Notes under the pieces: model-generated | What the model saw: only the letters and a program-made list of their open reading frames with translations | What the model was told of the DNA's origin: nothing | Database searches by the model: none | Shown here: piece by piece, positions 1 through 8,440 of the stretch | How the letters are laid out: each line of letters starts with the position of its first letter | Numbering within the stretch: position 1 is the first letter of the stretch | Position numbers and translations under genes: made by a program | DNA from: Actinomadura litoris | Lineage (GTDB): Bacteria > Actinomycetota > Actinomycetes > Streptosporangiales > Streptosporangiaceae | NCBI RefSeq assembly: GCF_009733595.1 | Contig: NZ_WOFH01000016.1 | Location: forward strand, 62,001 to 126,000 | Length of the DNA stretch: 64,000 nt | Reading direction: 5' to 3'

Positions 1-1319
1 ACCGTGCCGAGCGCGATGCCCTGGAGCGGGAAGTCGTCCGTGATGTCGAGCCGCACGTCCCCGATCGCGAGGATCACCGCCGCCGCGACCGGGACGAGGT
101 TGACCGGGTCGCCGAAGTCCACCCGGTTCTCGATCCAGATCTTCGCGCCGAGCAGCCCGATCATCCCGTACAGCACGACGGTGATGCCGCCGAGCACGCC
201 GCCCGGCGTCGCCGCGACCAGCGCGCCGAACTTCGGGCACAGCCCGAACGCGATCGCGACGACCGCCGCGACGTAGTACGCGGCGGTCGAGTAGATGCGG
301 GTCGCGGCCATCACGCCGATGTTCTCGGCGTAGGTGGTGGTCGGGGAGCCGCCGAGGCCGGTGGCGAGCGCGGTCGCGGCGCCGTCGGCGGTGAGCGCGC
401 GGCCGAGGACGGGGTCGAGGTTCTCGCCGGTCATCGCCGACACGGCCTTGACGTGCCCGGTGTTCTCGGCGATCAGCGCGATGACCGGCGGCAGCGCCAG
501 CAGGATCGCGGAGGTCTTGAAGTCGGGGGCGTGCAGGTCGGGGAACCCGAACCAGTCCGCGGCGTCCACCCCGGAGAAGCTCAGCCGGTCGTGCGGGAAC
601 GCCGTCGCGACGCAGTAGGGCCCCTCGCCGCGGCACGCCTTACCGGAGGCGTCCAGCAGGTTCTGCCCGGGCAGCACGGAGGTGATCTTGCCGGCCGTCG
701 CGTCGAGGAGCCACGACAGCGCGAACCCGAACACCAGCGCCAGCAGGATGGAGATCCGCCCCCAGAACCCGCGCAGCAGCACCGTGCACAGGACGGCGAA
801 GCCCAGCGTCCCCAGCGCGACCCACTGGTCCTGCGGCCAGTAGACGGTGGCGACGACCGGCGCCAGGTTGAACCCGATCAGCATGACGACCGCGCCGGTC
901 ACCACGGGCGGGAACAGCCGGTGCACGACCTCGCCGCCGAGGACGTGCACGGTCAGCCCGACGGCGGCGAGCGCGAGGCCGGCGACGAGGATCGCGCCGG
1001 TCACGGTCGCGCTGTCGCCGCCCGCCGCGCGGATCGCCGCGACCGCGCCGACGAACGAGGCGCTGGTGCCGAGGTAGCTCGGCACCCGCCCGCCGACGAC
1101 CAGCAGGAACAGGATCGTCGCGACCCCGGACATCATGATCGACAGGTTGGGGTCCAGGCCCATCACGACGGGGAACACGAACGTCGCGCCGAACATCGCC
1201 ACGACGTGCTGCGCGCCGATCCCGGCGGTGCGGGGCCAGGTCAGCCGCTCGCCGGGACCGACGACCTCGCCCGGCGGCGGCGTCCGCCCGTCGCCGTGCA
1301 GCTTCCAGCCGATCGACAT
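1..1319 (-). CDS. Uracil/xanthine permease, NCS2 family (3' end cut by window edge)
   Basis: About 439 residues are present and the C-terminus lies beyond base 1. The frame encodes a hydrophobic multi-pass protein with the NCS2 hallmarks: QHVVAMFGATFVFP near residue 40 (first membrane helix, conserved His) and the signature AENIGVMAATR near residue 320. The family moves uracil, xanthine or uric acid across the membrane with protons; which base is carried cannot be read from sequence. A stretch with two Cys (KACRGEG, PYC) forms the usual extracytoplasmic loop of the UraA/RutG-like branch. The ATG at 1319 has a purine-rich site (gggaggg) 6-10 bases upstream. It lies downstream of pucR in the same direction but behind a hairpin, and a 12-bp palindrome sits upstream, so it probably has its own promoter. 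The PucR/AllFGH neighbours suggest a purine or ureide precursor as cargo (inference). Confidence 0.9.
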   Translation of the reverse strand, partial: MSIGWKLHGDGRTPPPGEVVGPGERLTWPRTAGIGAQHVVAMFGATFVFPVVMGLDPNLSIMMSGVATILFLLVVGGRVPSYLGTSASFVGAVAAIRAAGGDSATVTGAILVAGLALAAVGLTVHVLGGEVVHRLFPPVVTGAVVMLIGFNLAPVVATVYWPQDQWVALGTLGFAVLCTVLLRGFWGRISILLALVFGFALSWLLDATAGKITSVLPGQNLLDASGKACRGEGPYCVATAFPHDRLSFSGVDAADWFGFPDLHAPDFKTSAILLALPPVIALIAENTGHVKAVSAMTGENLDPVLGRALTADGAATALATGLGGSPTTTYAENIGVMAATRIYSTAAYYVAAVVAIAFGLCPKFGALVAATPGGVLGGITVVLYGMIGLLGAKIWIENRVDFGDPVNLVPVAAAVILAIGDVRLDITDDFPLQGIALGT

Positions 1320-1360
1320 GCGGCCCTCCCCGGCTCGTCGCCCCGCGTTCCTGCGGGCAA

Positions 1361-1372
1361 GGTAGATCTACC
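1361..1372. promoter_or_regulatory. Perfect 12-bp palindrome upstream of the permease
   Basis: GGTAGATCTACC is a perfect palindrome centred about 47 bp upstream of the permease start and between it and the hairpin behind pucR. It is placed like an operator. The binding protein is unknown; PucR is the obvious nearby candidate. Confidence 0.4.
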
Positions 1373-1432
1373 CAGGTGAGCGGGCACCGGCGACATCTGC
1401 CAAAGCCCGCGGACCGGTTTCGGAGGACCGGT

Positions 1433-1465
1433 GGCCGGGGCCGCCTTCCGTCGGCCCCGGGCCGG
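1433..1465 (-). terminator. GC-rich hairpin downstream of pucR
   Basis: GGCCGGGGCCG and CGGCCCCGGGCC can pair with one bulged base around an 8-nt loop. It lies 62 bp beyond the pucR stop, before the permease promoter region. There is no long U-tract, as is common in actinobacteria. Confidence 0.45.
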
Positions 1466-1526
1466 TGAGGGCATGCCGAGGACGGCGCGTGTCGGTGGGA
1501 TCCCGCCGCGCCGCGCGCCGCTACGC

Positions 1527-3353
1527 TCAGATGCCACGCATGCGCAGCACGTGCAGGGCGAGGGTGAGGTTGAGCCGCAGATGCGCGTCCTCGGTGAAGG
1601 CCCCGAGCATCCGCTCCAGTTTCCCGATGCGATATCGCAGCGTGTTGTAGTGGAAGTGCAGGCGGCGCGCCGTCTCGGCGACGTTCAGGTTGGTCTCCAG
1701 CAGCACCTGGAGGGTGCGCCGCAGGTCCACCAGTTCGGGCTCGTCGTCGGCGGCGAGGTCGCCCAGCGTCTCGCGGACGAACGCGTGCAGCTCCTCCGGG
1801 TCCGACACCAGGCTCAGCAGCCGGTAGACGCCGAGCTGGTCGAAGTGCGCGCGGGCGCCCGCGCCGTGCAGCTGGCGCCCGACCCGCACCGCCTTGACGG
1901 CCTGCTCGTAGGCCTCGGGCAGCTCCGCCGGGGACGTCACCGTCCGGCTGATGCCGGTCGAGAACGTCCGCCGCACCGGCAGGTGCTCGGCGAACACCGA
2001 CGACGCCTCCTTGACCATCGCCTGCACCGGACCGGTCGACAGCTCCGCCGGGTCGTCGCCGTCGGCGCCGATCACGGCCACGACCTCGTGCGCGAAGCTC
2101 GCGACCGCCGCGCCCTTGTCGTGCCGCCGGACGGCCATCGTCCACGCGGCGGCCAGCCGCTCCTGGGCGGAGCGTTCCTCGGCGCCGCGGACGCCGCGCG
2201 CCCCGCCGTCGGGCTCGGCCCCGGCGCCCATGGCGGCGCCCACGGCGGTGCCCATGGACGCGCCCGCCGCCCGGCGCCGCGCGTCGCGCGCCGCCCGGCC
2301 CTCGGGTTCGGCGCCCGGGGCGCCGCCGCGCGGGCGGCCGTCCAGCTCGGCCACGACCACCATCATCGGGCGGTCCAGGTCCCAGCCGAACCCGTCGCAG
2401 TGCGCGACGACCCGGTCGTCCTCGCCGGCGCGGCCGGCGAGGATGTCGCGCAGGAAGTCGGCGCGGTACTTGCTCTCCACCGCCGCGACGGCCTGCTGCT
2501 TGGTCACCACGAGCGCGGCCACGGTCGCGGCGCGCTCCAGGATGCCGAGGTCGGTGCCGCGCAGCGTGCCGCCCGGGCTGAAGGCGATGATGCGGCCGTG
2601 GTCGAACCCGCCCGCGACGACGGGCACGACCAGGTGGTCGGACGTGCCGTGCGCGCCGGTGATGCCGCAGCCGCCGCGTCCGCACGCGGTGTGGCGGCCC
2701 GCGTCGAACGCGCGCATCGCCTGGACGTGCTCGTCGGGGCCGGCTCCGGCCAGCACCCGCTGTTCGCCGTCCAGCACGACGACGGCGACGTCGAGCAGCG
2801 TCGCGACCTCGTCGACGACCTCCTGGAGGCCGCCGCCGCACAGCACGATCTGCACGAGCGCGCGGTGCACCTCCTCGGTGCGCGCGAGCACGGCGGCCTG
2901 CCGGTTCAGGATGTCGGTCAGTACCTGGTTGAGGATGTCGTCGAAGCCGACGTCGTTGGGGAGCAGGATCAGGGGGAAGCCGCGCCGGTCGGCCTGCGCG
3001 ATCATTTCCGCGGGGAGCGATTCCAGGTAGCGGCCCAGTTTGATGGCCAGGGCCGCGAGGCCGCGCTCGTCCAGGTCGGCGACCAGGTTGTCGAGCGACT
3101 GGGGGGTGTTGCGCAGGGGGTAGCCGGTGGTGAGGAGGAGCTCGTTCGGCTTCACCCACGACAGGATGTCGGGGACCTCCATCACGTTGAGCCGCTGCAC
3201 GATGCGTTCGAGGCCGGCACGGCCCGCGATGAGGCGCGCGCCGTTGAGGGTGCTGACGCCGAGGACCTCTCCGACGGAGAGGCCGTAGGTCAGCGTTCCG
3301 GTGCTCGCGAGCCTGAGGGCCGGTGGGCCCGGGTCCGCAGTGGTGTAACTCAT
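1527..3353 (-). CDS. pucR: PucR-family transcriptional regulator
   Basis: The product is 608 aa starting at ATG 3353, which has GAGGTGA 8-9 bases upstream; the frame stays open further 5' but without a ribosome site. Residues about 20-145 match the PucR N-terminal domain (VGEVLGVSTLNGARLIAGRAG, split by family-typical hydrophobics), the middle is the CdaR/GGDEF-like region, and residues about 540-600 are the C-terminal helix-turn-helix (NLNVAETARRLHFHYNTLRY). PucR in Bacillus activates purine catabolism genes in response to allantoin; by family and context this copy should control the divergent allH-allF-allG operon and the permease. Residues about 338-396 are an Ala/Gly/Arg-rich low-complexity insert inside the middle domain. 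Function as a regulator is well supported; the ligand is inferred. Confidence 0.88.
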   Translation of the reverse strand: MSYTTADPGPPALRLASTGTLTYGLSVGEVLGVSTLNGARLIAGRAGLERIVQRLNVMEVPDILSWVKPNELLLTTGYPLRNTPQSLDNLVADLDERGLAALAIKLGRYLESLPAEMIAQADRRGFPLILLPNDVGFDDILNQVLTDILNRQAAVLARTEEVHRALVQIVLCGGGLQEVVDEVATLLDVAVVVLDGEQRVLAGAGPDEHVQAMRAFDAGRHTACGRGGCGITGAHGTSDHLVVPVVAGGFDHGRIIAFSPGGTLRGTDLGILERAATVAALVVTKQQAVAAVESKYRADFLRDILAGRAGEDDRVVAHCDGFGWDLDRPMMVVVAELDGRPRGGAPGAEPEGRAARDARRRAAGASMGTAVGAAMGAGAEPDGGARGVRGAEERSAQERLAAAWTMAVRRHDKGAAVASFAHEVVAVIGADGDDPAELSTGPVQAMVKEASSVFAEHLPVRRTFSTGISRTVTSPAELPEAYEQAVKAVRVGRQLHGAGARAHFDQLGVYRLLSLVSDPEELHAFVRETLGDLAADDEPELVDLRRTLQVLLETNLNVAETARRLHFHYNTLRYRIGKLERMLGAFTEDAHLRLNLTLALHVLRMRGI

Positions 3354-3427
3354 GCCAGGGGTCACCTCGCCTTTTGGTGCGTACATCGCCCATTGCGGCG
3401 AGATCGCTACCAGTTCCTGATCAACCC

Positions 3428-3453
3428 TGACAACAAAGACGAACGATGACAAC
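3428..3453. promoter_or_regulatory. Direct repeat TGACAAC in the pucR/allH divergent promoter region
   Basis: The 224-bp region between the divergent starts (3354-3577) holds two copies of TGACAAC at 3428-3434 and 3447-3453, 19 bp apart, in a noticeably AT-richer patch. Spacing near two helical turns fits a dimeric activator site. PucR binding is inference. Confidence 0.35.
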
Positions 3454-3577
3454 CATCCTTGGCAGCTTTCCCCATACGACCGTCGGGGGGCGCGGTCTAG
3501 CGTCTGCGCAGAGGCCGGGCCGCCCGCACGGTGGAGGCATCGGCGGAAGGCATCCGACCCCGGCCTCGGGAGGATCC

Positions 3578-4513
3578 GTGACTGCCCTGGTACGCGAGCC
3601 CATCCCGCTTCGGCACGGCTCCCGCCCCCAGACCGCGGGCGCCGCCAGCCTGGCGCTGCGCCCGCTGCTCGACGCGCCGCGCCGCGCGGCGCGCGTCCTC
3701 GCGGTGTTCCCGTCCGCCGTCTACCTGGAGACGCGCGGCGACCGCGAGCCCCGCGTGGTGGCCGTGGTCGGCTCCGACGCCAACCGGCTGCCGAACGCGA
3801 TGGTGGTCGGCGCGGCCCGCCGCGACCAGCCGTTCCGCTCGATCCGCGAGGGCGGGGAGGCGTGGGTCGGCGACGGCCGCGTCGAGGTCGGACCGCTGAG
3901 CGTGCGGGTCCGCCGCTGGTGGGACCCCTCGCCCGCGCTCGGCGGGATGCGCCCCGCCGAGCTGGCCCGCGGCGTCCGCGCGCTGGAGACCGCGCTCGCC
4001 GCCGCCGGGATGACCGGAGGCGGCCTCGCCGGGCACCCCGACCCCGCGCGGCTCGCCGAGTGCTGCGCGGCGGACGACCTCGCCGGCGCGGTGGAGGCCG
4101 CCGAGCGCATCGTCGGGCTCGGCCCGGGGCTCACGCCGAGCGGCGACGACATCCTGTCCGGGCTGCTGGTGACGCTGCGGCTCGTCGGCGCGGCCGTCAC
4201 CGGCGGCGGCCCCGCCGTGCGGCTGGCCGACTGGCTCGGCGCCGCCGTCACCGCCGACGCGGGCACGCGCACCACCGCGCTCGCCGCGACCCTGCTGCAC
4301 TTCGCGGCGGCGGGCGGCGCGGGCGGCGAGGTCGCGGCGGTGCTGCGCGGCGTCGCCGGGCACGAGGCGGCGGCCCCGGCCGTGCGGCGGCTGCTGGCGG
4401 TGGGCCACACCTCCGGCGCCGACCTGGCCTGGGGCGTCCTCGCGGGCTGCCGCGCCGCGCTCGCGCTCTGCGCGCCCGCGGTGGCGCGCCAGACGCGCAG
4501 GGCGTCCGCATGA
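3578..4513 (+). CDS. allH: DUF2877 protein, oxamate carbamoyltransferase subunit AllH-like
   Basis: The product is 311 aa from GTG 3578, chosen because GGGAGGA lies 4-10 bases upstream, although the frame is open from 3446. The DUF2877 hallmark GLGPGLTPSGDDILSGLL lies near residue 186, followed by a TTALAATLLHFAA stretch typical of the family. In E. coli the homologue YlbF (AllH) works with FdrA (AllF) and YlbE (AllG) as oxamate carbamoyltransferase, converting oxalurate-derived units to oxamate and carbamoyl phosphate in allantoin breakdown. It is the first gene of a three-gene operon with fdrA 43 bp downstream, divergent from pucR. The family call is firm; the activity is taken from the E. 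coli complex. Confidence 0.82.
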   Translation: MTALVREPIPLRHGSRPQTAGAASLALRPLLDAPRRAARVLAVFPSAVYLETRGDREPRVVAVVGSDANRLPNAMVVGAARRDQPFRSIREGGEAWVGDGRVEVGPLSVRVRRWWDPSPALGGMRPAELARGVRALETALAAAGMTGGGLAGHPDPARLAECCAADDLAGAVEAAERIVGLGPGLTPSGDDILSGLLVTLRLVGAAVTGGGPAVRLADWLGAAVTADAGTRTTALAATLLHFAAAGGAGGEVAAVLRGVAGHEAAAPAVRRLLAVGHTSGADLAWGVLAGCRAALALCAPAVARQTRRASA

Positions 4514-4556
4514 GCGTTCGCGCGGTCCGCCGGACGGCCGTTCGGGAGGGGCGCGG

Positions 4557-6017
4557 GTGAGCCGGTGGGTCGAGGTGCGGCCGGGCGGCTACCACGATTC
4601 GGTGACGCTGATGCGGGTGAGCCGCGCCGTGTCCGAGCGGGACGGCGTGGACGGCGCGATGGCGGCGATGGGCACCCCGCTCAACGTCGAGACGATGCGG
4701 CGGATGGGCTTCGACGTCCCGGCGGAGACGGGGCCCGGCGACCTGGTCGTCGCGATCCGCGCGCGCGACGCCGCCGCGCTGGAGGCCGCGCGGACCGCGC
4801 TGGACGGCCTGCTCGGCGAGGCGTCCCGCGTCCCCGACCGGGGCGGCCTGCTCGGCGAGGCCCCGGCGGCGCGCACGACCGCGTCGGCGGCGGCGCGCGC
4901 CGAGGCGACCGTGGCGCTGCTGTCGGTGCCGGGACCGGGCGTGTTCCCCGAGGCGATGGACGCGCTCGACGCGGGCCTCAACGTGATGATCTTCAGTGCC
5001 GGGGTGCCGCTCGCGCAGGAGATCGCGCTGAAGGAGGCGGCGGCGCGGCGCGGACTGATCGTGATGGGCCCCGACTGCGGCACCGCGGTCGTCGGCGGCG
5101 CGGGGCTCGGGTTCGCCAACGCGGTCCGGCCGGGCCCGGTGGGGATCGTCGCCGCGTCCGGGACGGGCGCGCAGCAGCTCATGTGCCTGCTGGACGCGGC
5201 GGGCACCGGCGTCAGCCACGTCCTCGGCGTCGGCGGGCGCGACCTGTCCTCGCAGGTGAGCGGGCGGTCGGCGCTCGCGGCGCTGGCGGCCCTGGACGCC
5301 GACCCCGGCACCGAGCTGATCCTGCTGGTCTCCAAACCGCCCGCGCCGCGCGTCGCGGACCTGATCCGGGAGGCGGCGCGGCGGCTCGACACGCCCGTGG
5401 TGTTCGCGCTGCCGATGCCCGGCGAGGACGACCTGACCCGCGCCGCCGAGACCGCGCTGCGCGCGCTCGGCCGCCCGGTGCCGCGCTGGCCGCGCTGGCC
5501 CGCCCGGCGGCGCCCCGCCGCGGTGGCGGGGCGGGAGCTGCGCGGCCTGTTCGCGGGCGGGACGCTGCGCGAGGAGGCCGCCGTGATCGCCCGCGCCGGG
5601 CTCGGCTGGGACCTGGAGGCGCGCGGCCACTCCCTCGTCGACTTCGGCGGCGACGCCTTCACCCGGGGCCGCGCCCACCCGATGATCGACCCGTCGCTGC
5701 GGCTGGAGGCGCTCGCCCACGCGGCGGCCGACCCGGAGGCGGGCGTGCTGCTGCTGGACGTGGTGCTCGGCTTCGGCGCCGAGCCCGACCCCGCCGCCGC
5801 GCTGGCGCCGGTGCTGGCCGCCGCGCTGAGGGACCGTTCCGATCTGGCGGCCGTGGTGTCGCTGTGCGGGACGCCCGCCGACCCGCAGGACCGCGACCGG
5901 CAGGCCGCGGCGCTGCGCGAGGCGGGCGCCGACGTGTACGCCTCCAACGCGCAGGCGGCGCGCCGCGCCGTCAAGCTGGTGGAGGCGCTGGAGCGCGCGG
6001 AAGGGGCCCCGGGATGA
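4557..6017 (+). CDS. fdrA: FdrA-family protein, oxamate carbamoyltransferase subunit AllF-like
   Basis: The product is 486 aa from GTG 4557, preceded by a gggagggg site. FdrA proteins resemble succinyl-CoA synthetase subunits: the N-terminal part holds a CoA-binding-like fold, and the characteristic MGPDCGTAVVGGAGLGFANA lies near residue 168, followed by IVAASGTGAQQ. The second half has the ligase-like GHSLVDFGGDAFTRGRAHPM motif near residue 360. At 486 aa it is shorter than the E. coli protein (about 555 aa), mainly by a compact linker near residue 320 (PRWPRWPARRRP). In E. coli the same gene is called allF, a subunit of oxamate carbamoyltransferase. It overlaps the next gene by 4 bp (ATGA), so the two are probably translated together. 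Confidence 0.85.
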   Translation: MSRWVEVRPGGYHDSVTLMRVSRAVSERDGVDGAMAAMGTPLNVETMRRMGFDVPAETGPGDLVVAIRARDAAALEAARTALDGLLGEASRVPDRGGLLGEAPAARTTASAAARAEATVALLSVPGPGVFPEAMDALDAGLNVMIFSAGVPLAQEIALKEAAARRGLIVMGPDCGTAVVGGAGLGFANAVRPGPVGIVAASGTGAQQLMCLLDAAGTGVSHVLGVGGRDLSSQVSGRSALAALAALDADPGTELILLVSKPPAPRVADLIREAARRLDTPVVFALPMPGEDDLTRAAETALRALGRPVPRWPRWPARRRPAAVAGRELRGLFAGGTLREEAAVIARAGLGWDLEARGHSLVDFGGDAFTRGRAHPMIDPSLRLEALAHAAADPEAGVLLLDVVLGFGAEPDPAAALAPVLAAALRDRSDLAAVVSLCGTPADPQDRDRQAAALREAGADVYASNAQAARRAVKLVEALERAEGAPG

Positions 6018-7438
6018 GCGGGACGAGCGGCGCGGAGCGGCACCCGCTGGGGGGCCTGCTCACGCGCGAGCCGGTGGTCGTCACCGCCGGGGTGGACGTG
6101 CTCGCGGACGCGCTGGCGGACCAGGCGGTGCGGGTCGAGCCCGTCGACTGGCGTCCGCCCCCGCCCGGGACGGACGCGGCGCTCGCCGCCGTCCTCGGCG
6201 CCCCCGGCCGCGCGGAGGCCAACGCCCGCGCGGTGGGCCGGATGGTGACCGCGCGCCCGCACCTGGTGGACGTGCGCCCCGCGCGGGAGGCGCTCGGCCT
6301 GGAGCCCGGCGCGTTCCTGCACGCGGGGCCGCCGCTGGAGTGGGAGCGCGCGTCCGGGCCGATGCGCGGCGCGCTGATCGGCGCGATGCTGCTGGAGGGG
6401 CTCGCGGAGACGCCGCTCGGCGCCGAGCGGGCGCTGGCGCGCGGCGCCGCGACGTTCGAGCCGTGCCACCACCACGGCGCGGTCGGGCCGATGGCGGGCG
6501 TGGTCAGCCCGTCCATGTGGATGCTGGTCGTGGAGGACGCCGAGCACGGCGGCAGGTCGTACTGCTCGCTGAACGAGGGCCTCGGGAAGGTCCTGCGGTA
6601 CGGGGCGTACGGGCCCGAGGTGATCGAGCGGCTCACCTGGATGGGCGAGGTGCTCGGCCCGGCCCTGCGCGCGGCGGTGCGCCGGCACGGCCCGCTGGAC
6701 CTGCTGTCGGTCATCGCGCAGGCGCTCCAGATGGGCGACGAGCTGCACAACCGCAACCGCGCGGCGACGTCGCTGCTGCTGCGCGAGCTGGCGCCCGACC
6801 TCGCCGCCGCGCCGGAGGTGCACCGCGACCGGGCGGCCGAGGCGCTGCGGTTCGCGGCGGGCAACGACCACTTCTTCCTGAACGCGGGGATGGCGGCGGC
6901 GAAGGCGGCGGCGGACGCGGCGCGCGGCGTCCCCGGCTCCAGCATGGTCGTCGCGATGGCCCGCAACGGCACCGACTTCGGCATCCAGGTGTCGGGCACG
7001 GGCGACCGCTGGTTCACCGGCCCGGCGAACGTCCCCCACGGCCTCTACCTCGGCGACCACGGCCCGGACGACGCCAACCCCGACATCGGCGACTCCGCCA
7101 TCACCGAGACCGCCGGGATGGGCGGGTTCGCGCTGGCCGCCGCGCCCGCGATCGTCCGGTTCGTCGGCGGCGAGGTGCCCGACGCGGTCGCCGCGACCCG
7201 CCGGATGTACGAGATCACGCTCGCCGAGCACCCGGCGCTCCAGATCCCGCTGCTGTCGTTCCGGGGCACCCCCGTCGGCGTGGACGTGACCCGCGTCGTC
7301 CGCACGGGGATCCTCCCGGTCATCGACACCGGGATCGCCGGACGCGAGGCCGGAACGGGCCAGGTCGGCGCGGGGCTGGTCGAGCCGCCCGCGAACGTCT
7401 TCGAGGACGCGCTGCGCGCCCTCGCCGAAACGGCCTGA
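6014..7438 (+). CDS. allG: DUF1116 protein, oxamate carbamoyltransferase subunit AllG-like
   Basis: The product is 474 aa, beginning at ATG 6014 inside the fdrA stop. DUF1116 signatures are plain: NARAVGRMVTARPHLVDV near residue 75, a conserved His pair in FEPCHHHGAVGPM near residue 152, and SLNEGLGKVLRYGAYGPEVI near residue 190. A second conserved block, VAMARNGTDFGIQVSGTG, lies near residue 315. E. coli YlbE (AllG) is the partner of FdrA and YlbF in oxamate carbamoyltransferase. All three subunits are together here in the order H-F-G. No carbamate kinase gene lies nearby, so the carbamoyl phosphate made would have to be used by the pyrimidine/arginine enzymes or a kinase elsewhere (inference). 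Confidence 0.85.
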   Translation: MSGTSGAERHPLGGLLTREPVVVTAGVDVLADALADQAVRVEPVDWRPPPPGTDAALAAVLGAPGRAEANARAVGRMVTARPHLVDVRPAREALGLEPGAFLHAGPPLEWERASGPMRGALIGAMLLEGLAETPLGAERALARGAATFEPCHHHGAVGPMAGVVSPSMWMLVVEDAEHGGRSYCSLNEGLGKVLRYGAYGPEVIERLTWMGEVLGPALRAAVRRHGPLDLLSVIAQALQMGDELHNRNRAATSLLLRELAPDLAAAPEVHRDRAAEALRFAAGNDHFFLNAGMAAAKAAADAARGVPGSSMVVAMARNGTDFGIQVSGTGDRWFTGPANVPHGLYLGDHGPDDANPDIGDSAITETAGMGGFALAAAPAIVRFVGGEVPDAVAATRRMYEITLAEHPALQIPLLSFRGTPVGVDVTRVVRTGILPVIDTGIAGREAGTGQVGAGLVEPPANVFEDALRALAETA

Positions 7439-7469
7439 CGCGGGGCCGCCCCCGGGTAGCGTCCCGCAC

Positions 7470-8426
7470 ATGACCGAGCCGACCACCACCAGGCCGACCA
7501 CCACCGGGCCGACCACCACCGGGCCGATCACCGGTGAGCAGCACGCGCTCATCGCCGGGCCGTACCAGGCCGTCGTCACCGAGGCGGGCGCCGCCCTGCG
7601 CGAGCTGACCCACGAGGGGCGGCCGCTCGTGCTGGCCCACGGCGCCGGGGAGAACGCGCCCGCCGCGTCGGGGCAGCTGCTGGCCCCCTGGCCGAACCGG
7701 CTCGACCGCGGCCGCTACGCCTACGGCGGCGCGACCCACCGGCTCGACGTCTCCGATCCGGACCACGACTGCGCCATCCACGGGCTGGTGCGCTGGGCGC
7801 CGTGGCGGGCGGTGCTGCGGGAGCCGGACCGGGTGCGGCTCCGGCACCGGCTGCTCGGAACCGCCGGCTACCCGTTCCGCCTCGACCTGGACGTCGAGTA
7901 CGCGCTGTCGGAGGAGCGGGGGCTCACCGTCCGGCTGACCGCCTCCAACCGCGGGGACGTCACCGCCCCCTACGGGCACGGCGCGCACCCGTACCTGACC
8001 GTCGGCGTGCCGATCGACGCGTGCACGGTCACCTTCCTCGCGGACCGGTACCTGCCGGTGGGGCCGCGCAAGCTCCCCTCCGGCCCGCCGCTGGACGTCA
8101 CCGGCACCGACCGCGACCTGCGCACGGGCCCGCTCCTCGGCGACCGGCTGATCGACAACACCTTCACCGGCCTCGCCCGCGACGGCGACGGGCGCTCCAC
8201 GGTGACGCTGGCGGGCGCCGGGCGCGCGGTGGCGCTCTGGTCGGACGAGGCGCACCCGTGGACGCAGATCTACACCGCCGAGGAGGCGGCCGAGCCCCGC
8301 GCGGGCCTCGCCGTCGAGCCGATGACGTGCCCGCCGAACGCGTTCGTGTCGGGCGAGGACGTCATCGAGCTGGCGCCGGGCGCGGCCTTCACCGGCACCT
8401 GGGGGATCCACGCCGTCGCGCCCTGA
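7470..8426 (+). CDS. Aldose 1-epimerase family protein
   Basis: The product is 318 aa. It has the galactose mutarotase fold markers: an arginine in APWPNRLDRGRY near residue 75, the histidine in CAIHGLVRWAP near residue 105, a second histidine in PYGHGAHPYLT near residue 175, and the catalytic glutamate in LAVEPMTCPPNAF near residue 288. These enzymes interconvert alpha and beta anomers of sugars in the cytosol. The N-terminus carries a short Thr-rich repeat (see the repeat entry) not found in the core fold, and there is no clear Shine-Dalgarno site before ATG 7470, so the start is uncertain. The gene is 31 bp downstream of allG but its function does not obviously connect to ureide breakdown. 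Confidence 0.85.
   Translation: MTEPTTTRPTTTGPTTTGPITGEQHALIAGPYQAVVTEAGAALRELTHEGRPLVLAHGAGENAPAASGQLLAPWPNRLDRGRYAYGGATHRLDVSDPDHDCAIHGLVRWAPWRAVLREPDRVRLRHRLLGTAGYPFRLDLDVEYALSEERGLTVRLTASNRGDVTAPYGHGAHPYLTVGVPIDACTVTFLADRYLPVGPRKLPSGPPLDVTGTDRDLRTGPLLGDRLIDNTFTGLARDGDGRSTVTLAGAGRAVALWSDEAHPWTQIYTAEEAAEPRAGLAVEPMTCPPNAFVSGEDVIELAPGAAFTGTWGIHAVAP
7478..7522 (+). repeat. Three tandem 15-bp units inside the epimerase N-terminus
   Basis: Three near-identical units of the type GCCGACCACCACCGG run end to end and a partial fourth follows. They encode the repeated pentapeptide P-T-T-T-(R/G). The number of units could vary between strains. Confidence 0.8.
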
Positions 8427-8440
8427 GCGCGCGGGACGCC

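Noticed and set aside
640-3393. A 917-residue open frame on the minus strand
   Set aside because: It is a shadow of the permease and pucR genes; its composition is almost all Arg, Pro, Gly and Ala with no family motif.
1431-3449. A 672-residue open frame on the plus strand
   Set aside because: It is antisense to pucR, which has clear domains; the translated sequence is low-complexity.
7478-7522. Possible CRISPR-like repeat
   Set aside because: Units are 15 bp, contiguous and in a reading frame; there are no spacers. No CRISPR array or cas gene was found in the window.
4589-7579. A 996-residue open frame antisense to the fdrA-DUF1116 genes
   Set aside because: Long open antisense frames are normal at this GC content; no domain is recognisable.
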